64,000 nucleotides of DNA from positions 11,622,886 through 11,686,885 of the forward strand of contig CM065713.1 in NCBI GenBank assembly GCA_017654935.2. Reading direction: 5' to 3'. Each line of letters opens with the position of its first letter. Positions within the stretch are counted from its first letter, which is position 1. The notes below the pieces were generated by a model. That model ran no database searches. It saw nothing but the letters and a program-made list of their open reading frames with translations, and was not told the origin of the DNA. Source of the stretch: Phymorhynchus buccinoides (lineage: Eukaryota > Mollusca > Gastropoda > Neogastropoda > Raphitomidae). Both the position numbers and the translations under genes were made by a program. This document shows positions 44,970 through 56,068 of this stretch, one piece after another.

Positions 44970-45462
44970 CTTCTTCTTTGATCGCTCAGACAGTTCCCTG
45001 TCAATTATGAGCGCAGATGCGTCATGCAGCCATTACGCGCCTAACTAAGAAATAGTTAGGCCCAGCAAGTCCGACTTCGGCTGGAGGAAACATGATTTTG
45101 AAAGTGTTTCATGAAAAAAGGCAGGAGAATGGACCCGGTAAGGCAGAAAGATAGTAGCAGATGACAGAAAGCAAAAGAGAAAAGGCAAGAGTCAAAGAGA
45201 GTGACAGATGAGAGGAAGTTACAAGCACAGAACTTCCAGGTGAAAATCCGTTTAACGTCCTCCGGTCTGAAACAGACATATGGGACATTAGTAGATATAA
45301 GGATGGTGGGAACGATCCTGGAGGCAAATGCCCGGAGGCAGTGCAACTCCAGGAAAATCCTGAATTTTTAATGATACAGATGTATATGGTATGAACAGAG
45401 AACTTCCAGAAGGTGGGGGAACTATTTATACAAAAGATCCCCCGGTATTCCCACGTGGGGTG
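44970..45462 (-). mobile_element. SINE-like element, B-type, with nested repeat 45240-45398
   Basis: B tail: TTCTTCTTCTTTGATCGCTC, AGTTAGGCCCAGCAAGTCC; body to CCCCACCTTCTGG complement and CCCCGGTATTCCCACGTGG. The nested CGTCCTC repeat is flanked by the 11-bp direct repeat AGAACTTCCAG (45229-45239 and 45399-45409). Confidence 0.9.
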
Positions 45463-45478
45463 TTCAGTCATAATTTAC

Positions 45479-45585
45479 CAGGCCTTGGCGTTTCCAGGCA
45501 GCGGTAGCTCCGGTCGGTATTTTCTGTACATGGACAGCAGGTTCATCCTCTCCATCGACTCCAGCATCTCCATGACGTCGTCATA
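45479..45585 (-). CDS. VPS13: VPS13 exon E3
   Basis: 107 bp. The acceptor is ATTTCAG|TATGAC and the donor is GCCTG|GTAAAT. It reads YDDVMEMLESMERMN, then LLSMYRKYRPELPLPGNAKA, with a split W codon. It matches VPS13A 'YFSIMELLESVDMM...YRKFKPDVPLHHHAREWW'. Phase 0 in, phase 2 out, in register with E4. A partial 5' copy lies upstream at 45746-45802. Confidence 0.92.
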
Positions 45586-45745
45586 CTGAAATCATCATCA
45601 AGATTGTCACTGTAATCATCAAGTCTCCCGTTAACCCTTTCACCGCCAATGTCGCATTCTATGCACCACAATGGTTTGACACCCATGTCACTAAAAGGCA
45701 TCGAATCGGGGCCTGTTATTCAAAGACCCTATTTTCTCAATTATG

Positions 45746-45802
45746 GTGTACATGGTTCATCCTTTCCATCGACTCCAGCATTTCCATGACATCGTCGTAC
45801 TG
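45746..45802 (-). repeat. acceptor-edge copy of exon E3
   Basis: Minus-strand sequence ATTTCAG|TACGACGATG and about 50 further nt repeat the first half of E3 with synonymous-looking changes (GTC ATG GAA ATG CTG GAG retained), then diverge after the codons for M-N. It sits 0.2 kb upstream of the real exon, is bordered by CAT/ATC repeats and keeps an intact acceptor. Confidence 0.85.
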
Positions 45803-45884
45803 AAATTATCATCAACATGGTCACTGCAATCATCATCATCCTCATCATCATGACAATCTTCTTCATCATCATCATCATCACAGT

Positions 45885-46360
45885 GATGTACCGAGGATCG
45901 AAAAGTGATAGGACAAAAACTGTCCTGAGGTAAAACCAATCAAAAGGACAATGTCCTGGCTCTCGCAGAAATCATATGACAAAGCGTGCCAGTGTTGAAA
46001 AGTGACAGGACAAACTGTCCTGAGACGAGAGAAACCAATAGGACATTGTCCTGGCTCTCGCAGAAATCAATAAGACAAAGCGTGCCAGTGTTGAAAAGCG
46101 ATATGACAAACTGTCCTGAGACGAGAGAAACCAATAGGACATTGTCCTGGCTCTCGCAGAAATCAATAAGACAAAGTGTGCCAGTGTTGAAAAGTGATAG
46201 GACAAACTGTCCTGAGACGAGAGAAACCAATAGGACAATGTCCTGGCTCTCGCAGAAATCAATAAGACAAAGCGTGCCAGTGTTGAAAAGCGATAGGACA
46301 AACTGTCCTGAGATAAAAACCAACCAAAAGGACAATGTCCTGGCTCTTGCAGAAATCATG
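45885..46360 (+). repeat. tandem array, about 91-bp unit
   Basis: Five units: GACAAACTGTCCTGAGACG, AGAGAAACCAATAGGACA, TGTCCTGGCTCTCGCAGAA, ATCAATAAGACAAAGCG, TGCCAGTGTTGAAAAG. An open frame runs through both strands because the unit length is near a multiple of 3 and lacks stops; no known domain. Confidence 0.93.
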
Positions 46361-46364
46361 CTGC

Positions 46365-46612
46365 TGTTATGCGCCTAACTAAGAAATAGTTAGGCCCAGC
46401 ATGTCCGACTTTGGCTGAAGAAATCTTTGTAAGAATTTATAGAAAAAAAGGCAGGAGAATGGACCAGTGAGATAGAAAGATAGTAGATGACAGTAAGCAA
46501 AGGGAAAAGGCAGAGTCAATGACAGAATTAGAGTAAAGTTACAAGCACAGAACTTCCAGAAGGTGGAAGAACTATTTGTACAAAAGATCCCCCGGTATCC
46601 CCACGGGGGGAG
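46365..46612 (-). mobile_element. SINE-like element, B-type
   Basis: CTAACTAAGAAATAGTTAGGC ... AAGGTGGAAGAACTATTTG ... CCCCCGGTATCCCCACGG. Confidence 0.85.
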
Positions 46613-46639
46613 AAAAGGAATGTCTGTGTAGCTTTTGAA

Positions 46640-47302
46640 TTAACTCATTCAAGTCGTTCCAGCCATATGTGCGGAATTAATATAGCTGTCAATTTGATGC
46701 ATTTGCTTCAAGGGAAGTAAATCTGTGTGCACACCATACTTTGGTCACTTCTAAACTCGCTTCGCTCCCTTAGACCACAATTTTGCCTCTGACTTTGCTT
46801 TTGTAGTGGTTTGTTGTGGGGAAACCAACTGGTGTAGAGTTTTCCTAAATAAAGTCTATATATATATTTTAAAAAGTCTGATCTACCACTTCCCTATGTC
46901 TAAACGTGAGGTAAAAACCCGTAATCTTCTTTCATTTCTCCTTTTGTTTATGTATCAGGCATCAGAATAGTCTGAAGTCCAATCCTCTGAAAACTGCGGT
47001 ACAAGGGCCATCAAGGCCCCAGACTATAGAGGGATAACACTGAAATCAATTCCCAGCATCACCAAAAAGGCTTTATGCAGGGAGACATCACTATAAAATG
47101 ACATTTCAGATCAAAAGATATCTCTAAATAAAAAGGCAAAACCTCTTGAGGCCAATCCTGTCAGAAATTCTCAATCCTCTGAAATTAGCTGATCCTCTGA
47201 CAATTCTGATGCCTGTTGTATGATTTGTTTGTGTGCATGGCTGGAGTGATTTGTGGGGGGGGGGTGTTATAATTCAAAATTGTTGCGATGCGAATGAGTT
47301 AA
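46640..47302. mobile_element. TTAA-flanked element with nested TIR insert
   Basis: TTAACTCATTCAAGTCGTTCC ... GATGCGAATGAGTTAA, matching 1700-2049. The extra about 260 bp at 46956-47217 has its own ends CAGGCATCAGAATAGTC / CAATTCTGATGCCTG. Confidence 0.85.
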
Positions 47303-47439
47303 GTTCTTTTTTTTTCTCCCAGCAGTTGCTGTTTGAAAGCTCAAGATGCTCCTCTGCTAAGGTCAGACCTACTGCTTCATTTTTTTTTTGGTCTTTCGCA
47401 TTCATCTTCACACGGTCACCCCAATTTTAACTATCCTTA

Positions 47440-49522
47440 ACCCTTTCAGGTTAATTATGCTTTTCGTCCTCTCGGCCGAAGCCATATGGGACATTACGTT
47501 CTACTTTTAGTTATTTGGAAATGGGGGGAAGGGGAAGAGAAAAAAGCTGTTTTTATTTTACTTTAGATATTTGTTTTATTATTTATAATTGTTTATCTCT
47601 TGAATAAAGGTCAAGGTTTTTTACATTTTATGAGCCATGGCCCGTACGAGACTACTGTCTAGTTAAAACTTGACTTTTTAGATAAAAGTGAGTGATTAAA
47701 ATTATATTTTTTGAGCTGCACCCCTCCTGGCGAGAGCCTAATGATTAAAACTTCAGGACCACAATAATGTTTAAAAGAACGAGTATTTAATGAAAATGTT
47801 AAAAAAATTCAATTTTAAGGTCGAAAAAAACGATATTTACATGTTTTGTGTCTTAGAGACTTTATTTTTGAAAAATATTCATTGTTAAAAAGTTATCACT
47901 ACAAGTGGACAACTATTTATACTATGTTGTTTTAAAAAGAATATGTCAATCAATTTCTCACATAGTGAGAAAAGATTGTATGAAAAAATAAATAGACTGG
48001 GGTCTCAAGAAAAAATATTTACAAACTTAACTCTATCTCAGACTCAAAAAGAAAGGCACTAACAAATTTGGCCGAGCCCGGGCAGAAAAAGTTGCTCCTG
48101 GACCCCCAGTCTTCAATTGTTAAGATTTTTAAAGAAATTTTGTTATTTTAATAGTTTATTAAAAACCATCTATGTTTAAGATATTTTTTAAAACCAAGGT
48201 TTAAAACTAGTACTTTATGACGGGGATAGTTAACGATTCCTACTTGTTTAGGTCGGAGGGAGGGAGGTAGAGGGACCCCTCCTCTCCGGCCAAAACAGTG
48301 GTAGGGCGTCGTTATATAGGTCCAGCATTAAGTGCGGGGGGACCTATTGGGATAACCCTGACCGTAATTTCACGTTCGCGACTACGAAGGCACCCCCCCG
48401 GAGGTCGGGCCGCGCACCCATCTACTAGGGGAGGGGGAGTAAAATTTACTCGGAATCAAAAGAATCCTACCGGTCATGTGTAATACATGCCGTAAGTTAA
48501 AAAAGGGAAAACTAAAAATTTGTATGGGTTTGGGAGTGGACTGTGGGTAGGTACGCAGCCCGCTGTCCGGAGGGACCCTATACCCGTCATTAAAATCATT
48601 TATTTAAAAGTTTACAGTTAAATCTTATTTTGGTTTTTGTCCCTTCTTGATCAGAAATGCTGACCAAAGGACGTAATGACTAAGGCTTCGGCCAGCCAGA
48701 CCAACGGGGCCCATCCTTCTGTTGTATGTTTATGAATTATTAGTTTGGAATACATTATGTTGTATAGTTTAAGTTTTTGAATAAGTGGAGTTAATTCTTT
48801 TGTTATATTTGTACATGGATTAAAAAGGTGTTCCATGTTGAGGGTTTTCCCACAATCACAGATTACTTCAATATAAGTACATGGATTTGAACTAGTTCTT
48901 AATCTAAAAATTAATGATTGTACGGTTGGTTTAATGGGCAGAAAAAGGCCGCCTTTTACTATTATGTGGTCCCAAGAGTGGGCTTTGGCATAGCTTTCAA
49001 GCTCTCTGCTCCACTCTTGGAATGCTGCTCTTTTTAATTTACTTTTGGATTCTTTTATAGATAATTTGATGTTAATTAGGGTACCTGATCTTTCTTCATT
49101 GTTAAAAAGTTATCACTACAAGTGGACAACTATTTATACTATGTTGTTTAAAAAGAATAGGTCAATCAATTTCTCACATAGTGAGAAAAGATTGTATGAA
49201 AAAATAAATAGACTGGGGTCTCAAGAAAAAATATTTACAAACTTAACTCTATCTCAGACTCAAAAAGAAAGGCACTAACAAATTTTGTGCCAAAGTCGCA
49301 TTTTAGCACCACAGTGATTTAACACCCATGTCACTAAAAGGCATCAAATCGGGGTCTATTATCCAAAGACCCTATTGTCTTAGTTTTGGGAAGTAAGGGT
49401 AGACCTTATTTTATATATGTCACGGAAGAATCCCCAATACTGCAGATGGATTTTGTTCTCTACCCAGGTAAATTTAATGGAAGATTTTTTGCTGAAACAT
49501 GGCTGGCGGTGAAAGGGTTAAT
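47440..49522. mobile_element. TTAA MITE (GCCGCCA type) split by a LINE
   Basis: Left end TTAACCCTTTCA at 47440; the MITE resumes at about 49287 (GCCAAAGTCGCATTTTAGC) and ends GGCTGGCGGTGAAAGGGTTAA. The intervening 1.83 kb is a retroelement. Confidence 0.8.
47454..49283 (-). pseudogene. non-LTR retrotransposon 3' fragment with internal direct repeat
   Basis: The minus-strand frame from 49090 to 48651 reads KLKRAAFQEWSRELESYAKA, HSWDHIIVKGGLFLPIKP, TVQSLIFRLRTSSNPC, TYIEVICDCGKTLNMEHLF, NPCTNI. The C-D-C-G...H-L-F..C pattern is the C-terminal zinc motif common in LINE ORF2 proteins. A 188-bp direct repeat (47881-48069 and 49096-49283, TTAAAAAGTTATCACTACAAG) flanks it. Long AT-rich and GC-rich stretches fill the 3' part. 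Confidence 0.72.
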
Positions 49523-49555
49523 TAAAAACTTAATCTTTTCTTTGCTAAAACTCTC

Positions 49556-49709
49556 ACCTGGTCTTTAGTCAAACCGACGGCGATTTCGTCAAACACAACG
49601 GTCAATCCAATCTTTGGAATGGTGGAGTAGGTCTCTTTCTCTCTCTCTCCCTGATCTTTAGTCAGCCCCACAGCTAGTTCATTAAACATGACAGTCAATC
49701 CAATCTTCG

Positions 49710-49740
<31 letters not shown>

Positions 49741-49787
49741 CCTCTTTAGTCAGCCCCTCTCTAGTTCATTAAACATGACAGTCAATC

Positions 49788-49832
<45 letters not shown>

Positions 49833-49990
49833 GGCTGAGTGTAAAAAAGCAATGCTTATCTCATTGCCCAGTATAAATAAAAATTTGTTTCGTTTCGTTT
49901 CGTCTCTCTCTCTCTCTCTCTCTCTGTACCTGGTCTTTAGTCAGTCCCACGGCGATTTCGTCAAACACGACGGTCAGTCCGATCGTCTTC
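49556..49990 (-). repeat. four donor-edge copies of exon E2 in CT repeats
   Basis: Four partial copies of the E2 3' end lie downstream of E2 in transcription direction, at about 49929-49987, 49742-49790, 49655-49710 and 49556-49621, each separated by (CT)n. Each retains the stretch encoding about GLTVVFDEIAVGLTKDQ with a variable donor. The copy nearest the exon is almost identical (CTGGTCTTTAGTCAG); the two middle ones are diverged (AGTTCATTAAACATGAC). Confidence 0.85.
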
Positions 49991-50032
49991 TGTCTCTGTC
50001 TCTCTCTCTTCTCTGTCTCTCTCTCTCTGTAC

Positions 50033-50163
50033 CTGGTCTTTAGTCAGTCCCACGGCGATTTCGTCAAACACGACGGTCAGTCCGATCTTGGGAATGGTGA
50101 AGTTGGTCTGCTCCGGCTTCGTGTTCAGTCGCAGGTGAGCCACCGAGGATATCGGCCGAACAA
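50033..50163 (-). CDS. VPS13: VPS13 exon E2
   Basis: 131 bp. The acceptor follows a G/C-run polypyrimidine tract (CCCCCAG|TTGTTCGG) and the donor is GACCAG|GTACAG. It reads VRPISSVAHLRLNTKPEQ, then TNFTIPKIGLTVVFDEIAV and GLTKDQ, which matches the VPS13 block 'FRPISANAKL...PKINLEIELHNIAI'. Phase 1 in, phase 0 out. Its donor-side half is copied four times in the downstream intron (49556-49990). Confidence 0.92.
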
Positions 50164-50190
50164 CTGGGGGAGGGGGGGGGGGGGGGGGGG
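50164..50190 (+). repeat. poly-G tract at the E2 acceptor
   Basis: G-rich run (C-rich on the transcribed sense strand) immediately upstream of E2; it forms the polypyrimidine tract of that acceptor. Confidence 0.85.
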
Positions 50191-50223
50191 GGAGAAATAG
50201 AAATAATAGGTACATAATTGCAG

Positions 50224-50685
50224 TACTTTTACGGACTACAAGGCGCACCTGATTATAAAGCGCACCCCTCAAGCTTAACACAAAAATTCAGATTGTGTTA
50301 CTCTTTTTCCGCAAGGCGGAAAAGTATGTCGCTGCTCAAGGCGAGCAAAACTCATTGTAGAAATCTACTACGTGTTGTTTAATTCCGACTTTTCTGGGCT
50401 CTCTGACGCAGACGATTCGTAAAAGTGCTTCATCATATGGATATCCGGATAGTGGCGTAGAGTGTAACTGTCATCGTTCTGACGATTGTTTTGATAGAAC
50501 TAGGCAAAATACGACCTCATTTGTGTGAGTTGATCTCATGTTTTCGATCTATTTTTTATGCTTTTGTTCGATCATTGTGCATGCGCCTTAAAATATGTGT
50601 ATGTTTAAATTCACATCTTTAGTGAAATTCAGGGGGTGCGCCCTATAATTAGAAGCGCCTTGTAGTCCGTAAAATACAGTGAACA
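50224..50685. mobile_element. ACCGTA-family element 'TTTTACGGACTACAAGGCGC'
   Basis: ACTTTTACGGACTACAAGGC ... GCCTTGTAGTCCGTAAAATAC inverted ends, 460 bp. The interior is unlike the other copies. Confidence 0.8.
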
Positions 50686-50724
50686 TAAAATAAGAAGTAA
50701 CGCAGTTATGAGGTAAGACTACAG

Positions 50725-51483
50725 TACAGGGAAACCCATTTAGTACGAGTACGGTTTAAACGAGAGCCCATGTTTAACGAGTGGTTTCAAAATTCCCGAC
50801 CACAAGCCTTCTTTTTCCTTGTTAAATAATTCTGCATACAACGAGCTCGCTACAACAAGCAACTTGCATATAACGTACAATTTATTGACTCCCAAAGTCA
50901 AGCTTTTATGCAAAAACTACGCGGTTAGAACGAGAACGCACTTACAACCACACCGCCATCCCAAAGTCAAGCTTTCTTGCACAACTACCTGGCTAGAACG
51001 AGAACACACTGACAACAACATCGCCATCTTGACTGACCCCTCGATATGTAAGCGGCATTCTGATTGGCCGATATAACAACTTGGGTGTCTGCAGCGCAAG
51101 CAGACGACACTGGACTCACTCTTTGCGCACTGATCTTGTGACTTCCGGGAAATTTTAACTTTCTCTTAAAGCGCGTGTGTGGATTTTATGTTTTTGATGT
51201 TATCGTGTGTTAATAAACTGTTTTAAAGTGTATGTAATCGGCATTAAAAACCCTATGGATACAGGATACTGGGCTTACAACCATGCTTTGTTGGGTAAGT
51301 GTGTTGTTTCCGTTTTTCTGTCTTTTTCACACTTTACCAACACGCACATCACAGTAGATGTGAGGACCGATTGATAGGTTCGTCAGGGTTGCCAAAATCG
51401 ATAAAATGGTTTGAACGAGCAATGCTTACAACGAGTAAATTGGCCCTCTCCCCTGGAATTCGTACTAAACGGGTTTCACTGTA
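50725..51483. mobile_element. CAGGGAAACCC-ended pogo-like element
   Basis: TACAGGGAAACCCATTTAGT and ACTAAACGGGTTTCACTGTA inverted ends with TA. The interior contains GGTTAGAACGAGAACGCAC twice. No intact transposase. Confidence 0.85.
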
Positions 51484-51604
51484 CTTAAAATTACCAAGTT
51501 TGGAGCATAGAAGATTAACGGTGATATCATTGAAGTGCATAAAATTGTGCATGGCCTATATGATCATACTACCACAACAAATTTACTAACTCTATGTGAG
51601 GAGT

Positions 51605-51775
51605 TTGTACAAGTGTATGTTTGTGTAAGTGTGTGTGCGTTTCAGTGATAATGTGTTTTCTGTGTGTTTGATGAAATGTGTGCGGGTCTGTCTGTGTGCA
51701 AGAACGCATACACTCGCATGCGTGCACGTACATGTGTGTGTGTATGCAGTGTGTGTGTGTGTGTGTGTGTGTGCA

Positions 51776-51806
<31 letters not shown>

Positions 51807-52110
51807 ATGTGTGTGTGTGTGTATGCACGTGTGTGTGTGTGTGTGTGTGTGTCTATCTATATATGTGTGTGTGTGTGTGTGTGTCTATACATGTGTTGTG
51901 TGTGTGTGTTATTATATATGTGTGTGTGTGTGCGTGTGCGTGTGTGTGTGCGTGCGTGTGCATGCGTGTGTGTGTGTGTCAGTGTGCGCGTGGGTGTCAG
52001 TGTGCGCGCATGTGTATGTCTGCAAGTGTTTCAATGCTGATTGCAAAGCGCTTTGTGCTCGCTTAAAAAGCGCAGCTTAAATATCCGTTTATTATTATTA
52101 TTATTATTGA
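51605..52110 (-). repeat. TG microsatellite plus LINE tail
   Basis: About 420 bp of TG-rich repeats, then CAATGCTGATTGCAAAGCGC, TTTGTGCTCGCTTAAAAAGC and (ATT)n: the inverse of 26165-26520. Confidence 0.9.
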
Positions 52111-52191
52111 AGAATGAAAGCTTATGTTCAACGTCCTCCCAGCCACAAGGACACATATGGGACATTACTAAAAAATATTATTACAGTGGAA

Positions 52192-52471
52192 CCTCCCTTA
52201 AAAGACCTTCACAAATCACCCAAAATGAGGTCTTATAAGGGAGGGGTCTTATAAGGGAGGGGTCTTATAAGGGAGGGGTCTTATAAGGGAGGGGTCTTAT
52301 AAGGGAGGGGTCTTATAAGGGAGGGGTCTTATAAGGGAGGGGTCTTATAAGGGAGGGGTCTTATAAGGGAGGTAATTTTAATACTTACAAAGAAGGGCAA
52401 TGTCTCAGAGAAGTAGGTCTTATATGGGAGGGAGTCATAATGGGAGGTCTTATAAGGGAGGTTCCACTGTA
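52192..52471. mobile_element. pogo-like MITE expanded by a 17-bp tandem repeat
   Basis: TACAGTGGAACCTCCCTTA and AAGGGAGGTTCCACTGTA ends. The centre holds about nine units of GGGAGGGGTCTTATAAG derived from the subterminal sequence. It lies only 60 bp downstream of E1. Confidence 0.9.
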
Positions 52472-52531
52472 TTGTTATTTTCCTGTCCATTTGTTTCAGA
52501 ACCCGACTGGATGGAACTCCCTCCCACTCAC

Positions 52532-52586
52532 TGTAGTGGTATCCCGGCCGGTGTCCCTGGGAAGTCACGTTGCTCTTGAGGGTTTC
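52532..52586 (-). CDS. VPS13: VPS13 exon E1 (first visible)
   Basis: 55 bp. The acceptor is TTTCAG|GAAACC and the donor is CTACA|GTGAGT. It encodes ETLKSNVTSQGHRPGYHY plus one base (phase 0 in, phase 1 out). The final GYHY joins to I-VRPIS of E2, which matches the 'EGYDFVFRPIS' block of VPS13A. The phase-0 start means an upstream exon must exist; none is recognisable between 52.6 kb and the second gene at 57.3 kb. Confidence 0.82.
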
Positions 52587-52787
52587 CTGAAAGCACAGAG
52601 TGAACACAAGATTGTTTTAACCCCTTGGTTTTAAACAAATCTTTAATATTTCCAAACAACACATATAACAGAAAGCAAAAGAGAGCATCAACAAGCTAGC
52701 GCTTATAGCGTGCTCCTGAAATATTTCATGAAAAATATTTGGTGAATGACAGACTGTGTAAGTACAATAATACATCATTTTATTTAA

Positions 52788-53252
52788 CCCCTTGACTGCC
52801 AGAGATAAGAAAAAATTGTAGAAATCAAAAAAAAATGCATGAATTTTAAACAGTAGCCCTGGTTTTTTTTAATCAGACTTCCTCCAATCTGCCAGAAAAA
52901 AGCAAACAGCTAAATATCTTTTACAAAACAAAATATTTTATTACAAACATAAATTTAAAAAAAAGCAAAATGGTCTAAAACTCTAGACTTACTGTGCGCA
53001 ATTAAAACTTCTAAAAATCTTTATAAAAATAACTTAATAAATAATAAAAATTTATAATTAAAAAAAAAAAAAATCATATCTTATCATTTAAAAATCCACT
53101 TTTTTCAGGATCTTTATAATTTCAAAAGCCCCAAATGGTCTTTTGATTAAAAACTATGTAGCATGTCATGAAAAAAGACAACTTAGAGCCAATCTGGCAT
53201 TACGGTCTGGTCATAATAAACTCCCCCCCCCCCCATGGCCAAGAGGTTAACA
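52788..53252. repeat. diverged GACTGCC-type TTAA element
   Basis: TTAACCCCTTGACTGCCAGAG at the left; AGAGCCAATCTGGC..ACGGTCTGG and CATGGCCAAGAGGTTAAC at the right; AT-rich filler between. Confidence 0.6.
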
Positions 53253-53277
53253 GGGTCAATAACCACCACCACCCACC

Positions 53278-53605
53278 ACCCCCGTGGGGATACCGGGGGG
53301 TCTTTTGTATAAACAGTTCCTCACCTTCTGGAAGTTCTGTGCTTGTAACTTCCTCTAATCTGTCACTCTCTTTGACTCTGCCTTTTCCCTTTGCTTACTG
53401 TCATCTACTATCTTTCTGCCTTTACCGGTCCATTCTCCTGCCTTCTTTTTTTCAAGAAACGCTTTCAAAAAAGATTTCCTCCTCCAGCCAATTGTCGGAC
53501 TTGCTGGGCCTAACTATTTCTTAGTTAGGCGCACAACGGCAGCATGACGAATCTGCGCTCATAATTGACAGGAAACTGTCTGAGCGATGAAGAAGAAGAA
53601 GAAAG
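53278..53605 (+). mobile_element. SINE-like element, B-type
   Basis: CCCCGTGGGGATACCGGGGG ... TCGGACTTGCTGGGCC ... AACTGTCTGAGCGATGAAGA then (AGA)n. Confidence 0.88.
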
Positions 53606-53639
53606 TGTCTATAATATTTATCATACAGTGCTTGATCAT

Positions 53640-53870
53640 AGTACGCCAGTGTATGCCAGTCAGTCGTTTCCGACCATGACTGCCAGATAGATTAGCAGAG
53701 GGGGGCAGATGCTATTCCGGCGGGCTGGGCTAGAATTTGTTTACAGTGGAGATGCCTTGCCCAGGGCACATCCCCACTCTCTCGGCCAAAGGGATTTGAG
53801 GACAACGCTGTCGTTGGGTGGAAGGTCCCCAAAGGCCAGCCCATACCCTTTGGCTGCAGCACCAGAGCCG
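53640..53870 (+). repeat. dispersed repeat shared with 58385-58590
   Basis: AGTCGTTTCCGACCATGACT, GAGATGCCTTGCCCAGGGC, GGCCAAAGGGATTTGAGG and AAGGTCCCCAAAGGCC occur diverged and inverted at 58385-58590. Confidence 0.6.
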
Positions 53871-53877
53871 GTGCGCG

Positions 53878-54115
53878 TTTCAGTGAGAATGTGTTTTTCT
53901 GTGTGTTTGATGAAATGTGTGTGGGTCATGTGTGTGTATGGGTCTGTGTGCAAGAACGCGTTCACTCGCGTGCGTTTGCACGTACGTGCGTGTGTGTCTG
54001 TGGTGCGTGTGTGTGAGTGTTGTTGTGTATATCTGTGAGTGTTTCAATGCTGATTGCAAAGCGCTTTGTGCTCGATGAAAAGCGCTATGTGTCTGTTTAT
54101 TATTGTTATATTCTT
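53878..54115 (-). repeat. TG-rich microsatellite plus LINE tail
   Basis: TTTCAGTGAGAATGTGTTTT, TG-rich tract, CAATGCTGATTGCAAAGCGC, TGTTTATTATTG; a third copy of the 26.2/51.6 kb element. Confidence 0.85.
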
Positions 54116-55808
54116 TGAAATACAAAGAGAATCGTTGTTCGGGATGAACATAAAACAATACGAAAAACAATAAAACATTCCCTTATATAAGCCACACAAC
54201 TAAAAAACAAATAGCAGGGCTCCCAGGGACCCCGTTTGAGTGGGTTTGGGGGTCTATGAAGTACTATAATGCCTAAAGGACCCTCTAAAAGAATGTGCAG
54301 GGGATCCCAGGGATGCACTAGTAAAAATGATTTCAAAATAAATATACCAATAGTTGAAAGTTTAAAATAATACTAGTACTGACTAAACATTTCGGGTACA
54401 GGTGGCACTTTTTGCATTCCAGTATTGTTCCCAAAATCAGGTATGATGCGTAATAAACCAAATAGTGTAATCTGGTGTCACAGACAGGAGGAAGTTAGAA
54501 GAACTTCATCGCAAACCATAGTCTTCATGGCCAATTCCCCAAGTGTTGTTTTTCACTTTCAGCATGACAGTTGTTTTACTTGGCCTGATTCATTGAACTC
54601 ATTTTCCTTCTTTTTTTCAGTCTCTTATCTCTTCCTGATTGTCATAGACCTGTAAGAAAAAGACTCCAGGGATCATACCAAAAAAAACAAGCACTTGAAC
54701 ACTATGGGTACAAATGCATCAGCATAGGGATGAGAAACATTACGCGTGTGACCGTTTTTGATTACCCCGCCATGTGGAGAGCACACAAGCCATACTCCAA
54801 CTTCGGAGGATTTTGGAGACTTGACGATGTTATGCTAGGAGCTTGTCATGGCTAGACAATACCCCCTGCATAACCATGCAGAACATAACAACATTTCGAT
54901 GTAGCCTTGGTGTTCTAGCCTATGTCAATTGGTCTGACACAGCCTTATGTCAAGGCGTTTTGGCACAGTATGAAGTGACGCTTTTGTTTATTGGAAAGAT
55001 TGAACTTTCCTTTCATACTTTCCTTGATTTTTGTTTTCTGTTCCTTTTGTTTTGTTCAAATGCATGGATATCTTGTTTTCTGTTGCCCTTGTTGTATAAA
55101 TGAGACCACAAAGTAATTTCTCTTGTTGAGATAATAAAGTAATATTGACTTTGACTTTGATGATACTACAAACTGTACCGAAACAAACCTTTGCCATGTT
55201 ACGCAAAACACAGCTGCAAACTCCTTACCACGTTACAAAAATTACAGCAGATGTCGCTGTTGTTTTCGTTCCCCAGTTTTCGTTCCCCGGGGGGTGGTTT
55301 TTGCTTAAGCTGCGCCTCTGGGCGGCCACTCCCACCAGGGGACTTGCTCCATTCGATGGATGAACATTTCTGCATGGCCTTTGGGTCAGGGGAAGATTAA
55401 AGATGTATTGGCTGCCCCCCCCCCCCAACTTTCAACCCGGTGGAGTGACCCCCCAAAACCACAGTGCAGAATGCCAATGGTAAAGGACGGCCATACTGCT
55501 TGACAATATTCAACCGTGGAGTGACTAACACAACAACGGTGTGTAGGGAGAACCAACAGCTTCTATTCATGGAGCCACCCACACATTCACTCCGTCCGTG
55601 GCGTACGGTGCATAGGGAGAACTGCCACTGGCCATAAAGACAGCTTCCACTCGGAGTTCACAGTTCTCTTTCCCGACAACAACCATCATTCTTTACAGAA
55701 TTTAATGGTTGGCCATTGGGCACAGCCAACATTTCACTTGCATCACATCACATAAGTACAGACACAGTGAATAGCCAAGGACCATTGGCCGATTACAGCA
55801 AGATGATT
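54116..55808. other. no exon found; possible retroelement 3' end near 55.1 kb
   Basis: I searched this stretch on the minus strand for the missing VPS13 N-terminal exons and saw none. At 55125-55165, GAGATAATAAAGTAATATTG followed by TTGACTTTGACTTTG resembles a LINE 3' end with a short tandem tail. A C-run lies at 55416-55425. Confidence 0.4.
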
Positions 55809-56068
55809 TTAACCCTTTCACCCCGCCAATGGTGCATTTGTGCACCACAATGGTTTAACACCACAATGTTCACTAAAAGGCATCAAAGCAGGTTCTCTTA
55901 TCCAGGGGAGAGCCTTTTTTCTTAATCTTGGGAGGTAAGAACAGGCCTAATGTTATACATGTCACAGAGGGGGTAATCCCCAGTATTGCAGAAGAAATAT
56001 ATGCTCTACCCGGGTAAGTTTAATAGTACAAATGTTTGGCTGAAAAATGGCTGGCGGTGAAGGGTTAA
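55809..56068. mobile_element. TTAA-flanked MITE, GCCGCCA type
   Basis: TTAACCCTTTCACCCCGCCA ... TGGCTGGCGGTGAAGGGTTAA; interior CAGTATTGCAGAAGAAATA. Confidence 0.9.

Noticed and set aside
45940..46378. Open frames in the 91-bp array as a repetitive protein gene
   Set aside because: Both strands are open, there is no signal peptide, start context or splice support, and the unit is typical satellite.
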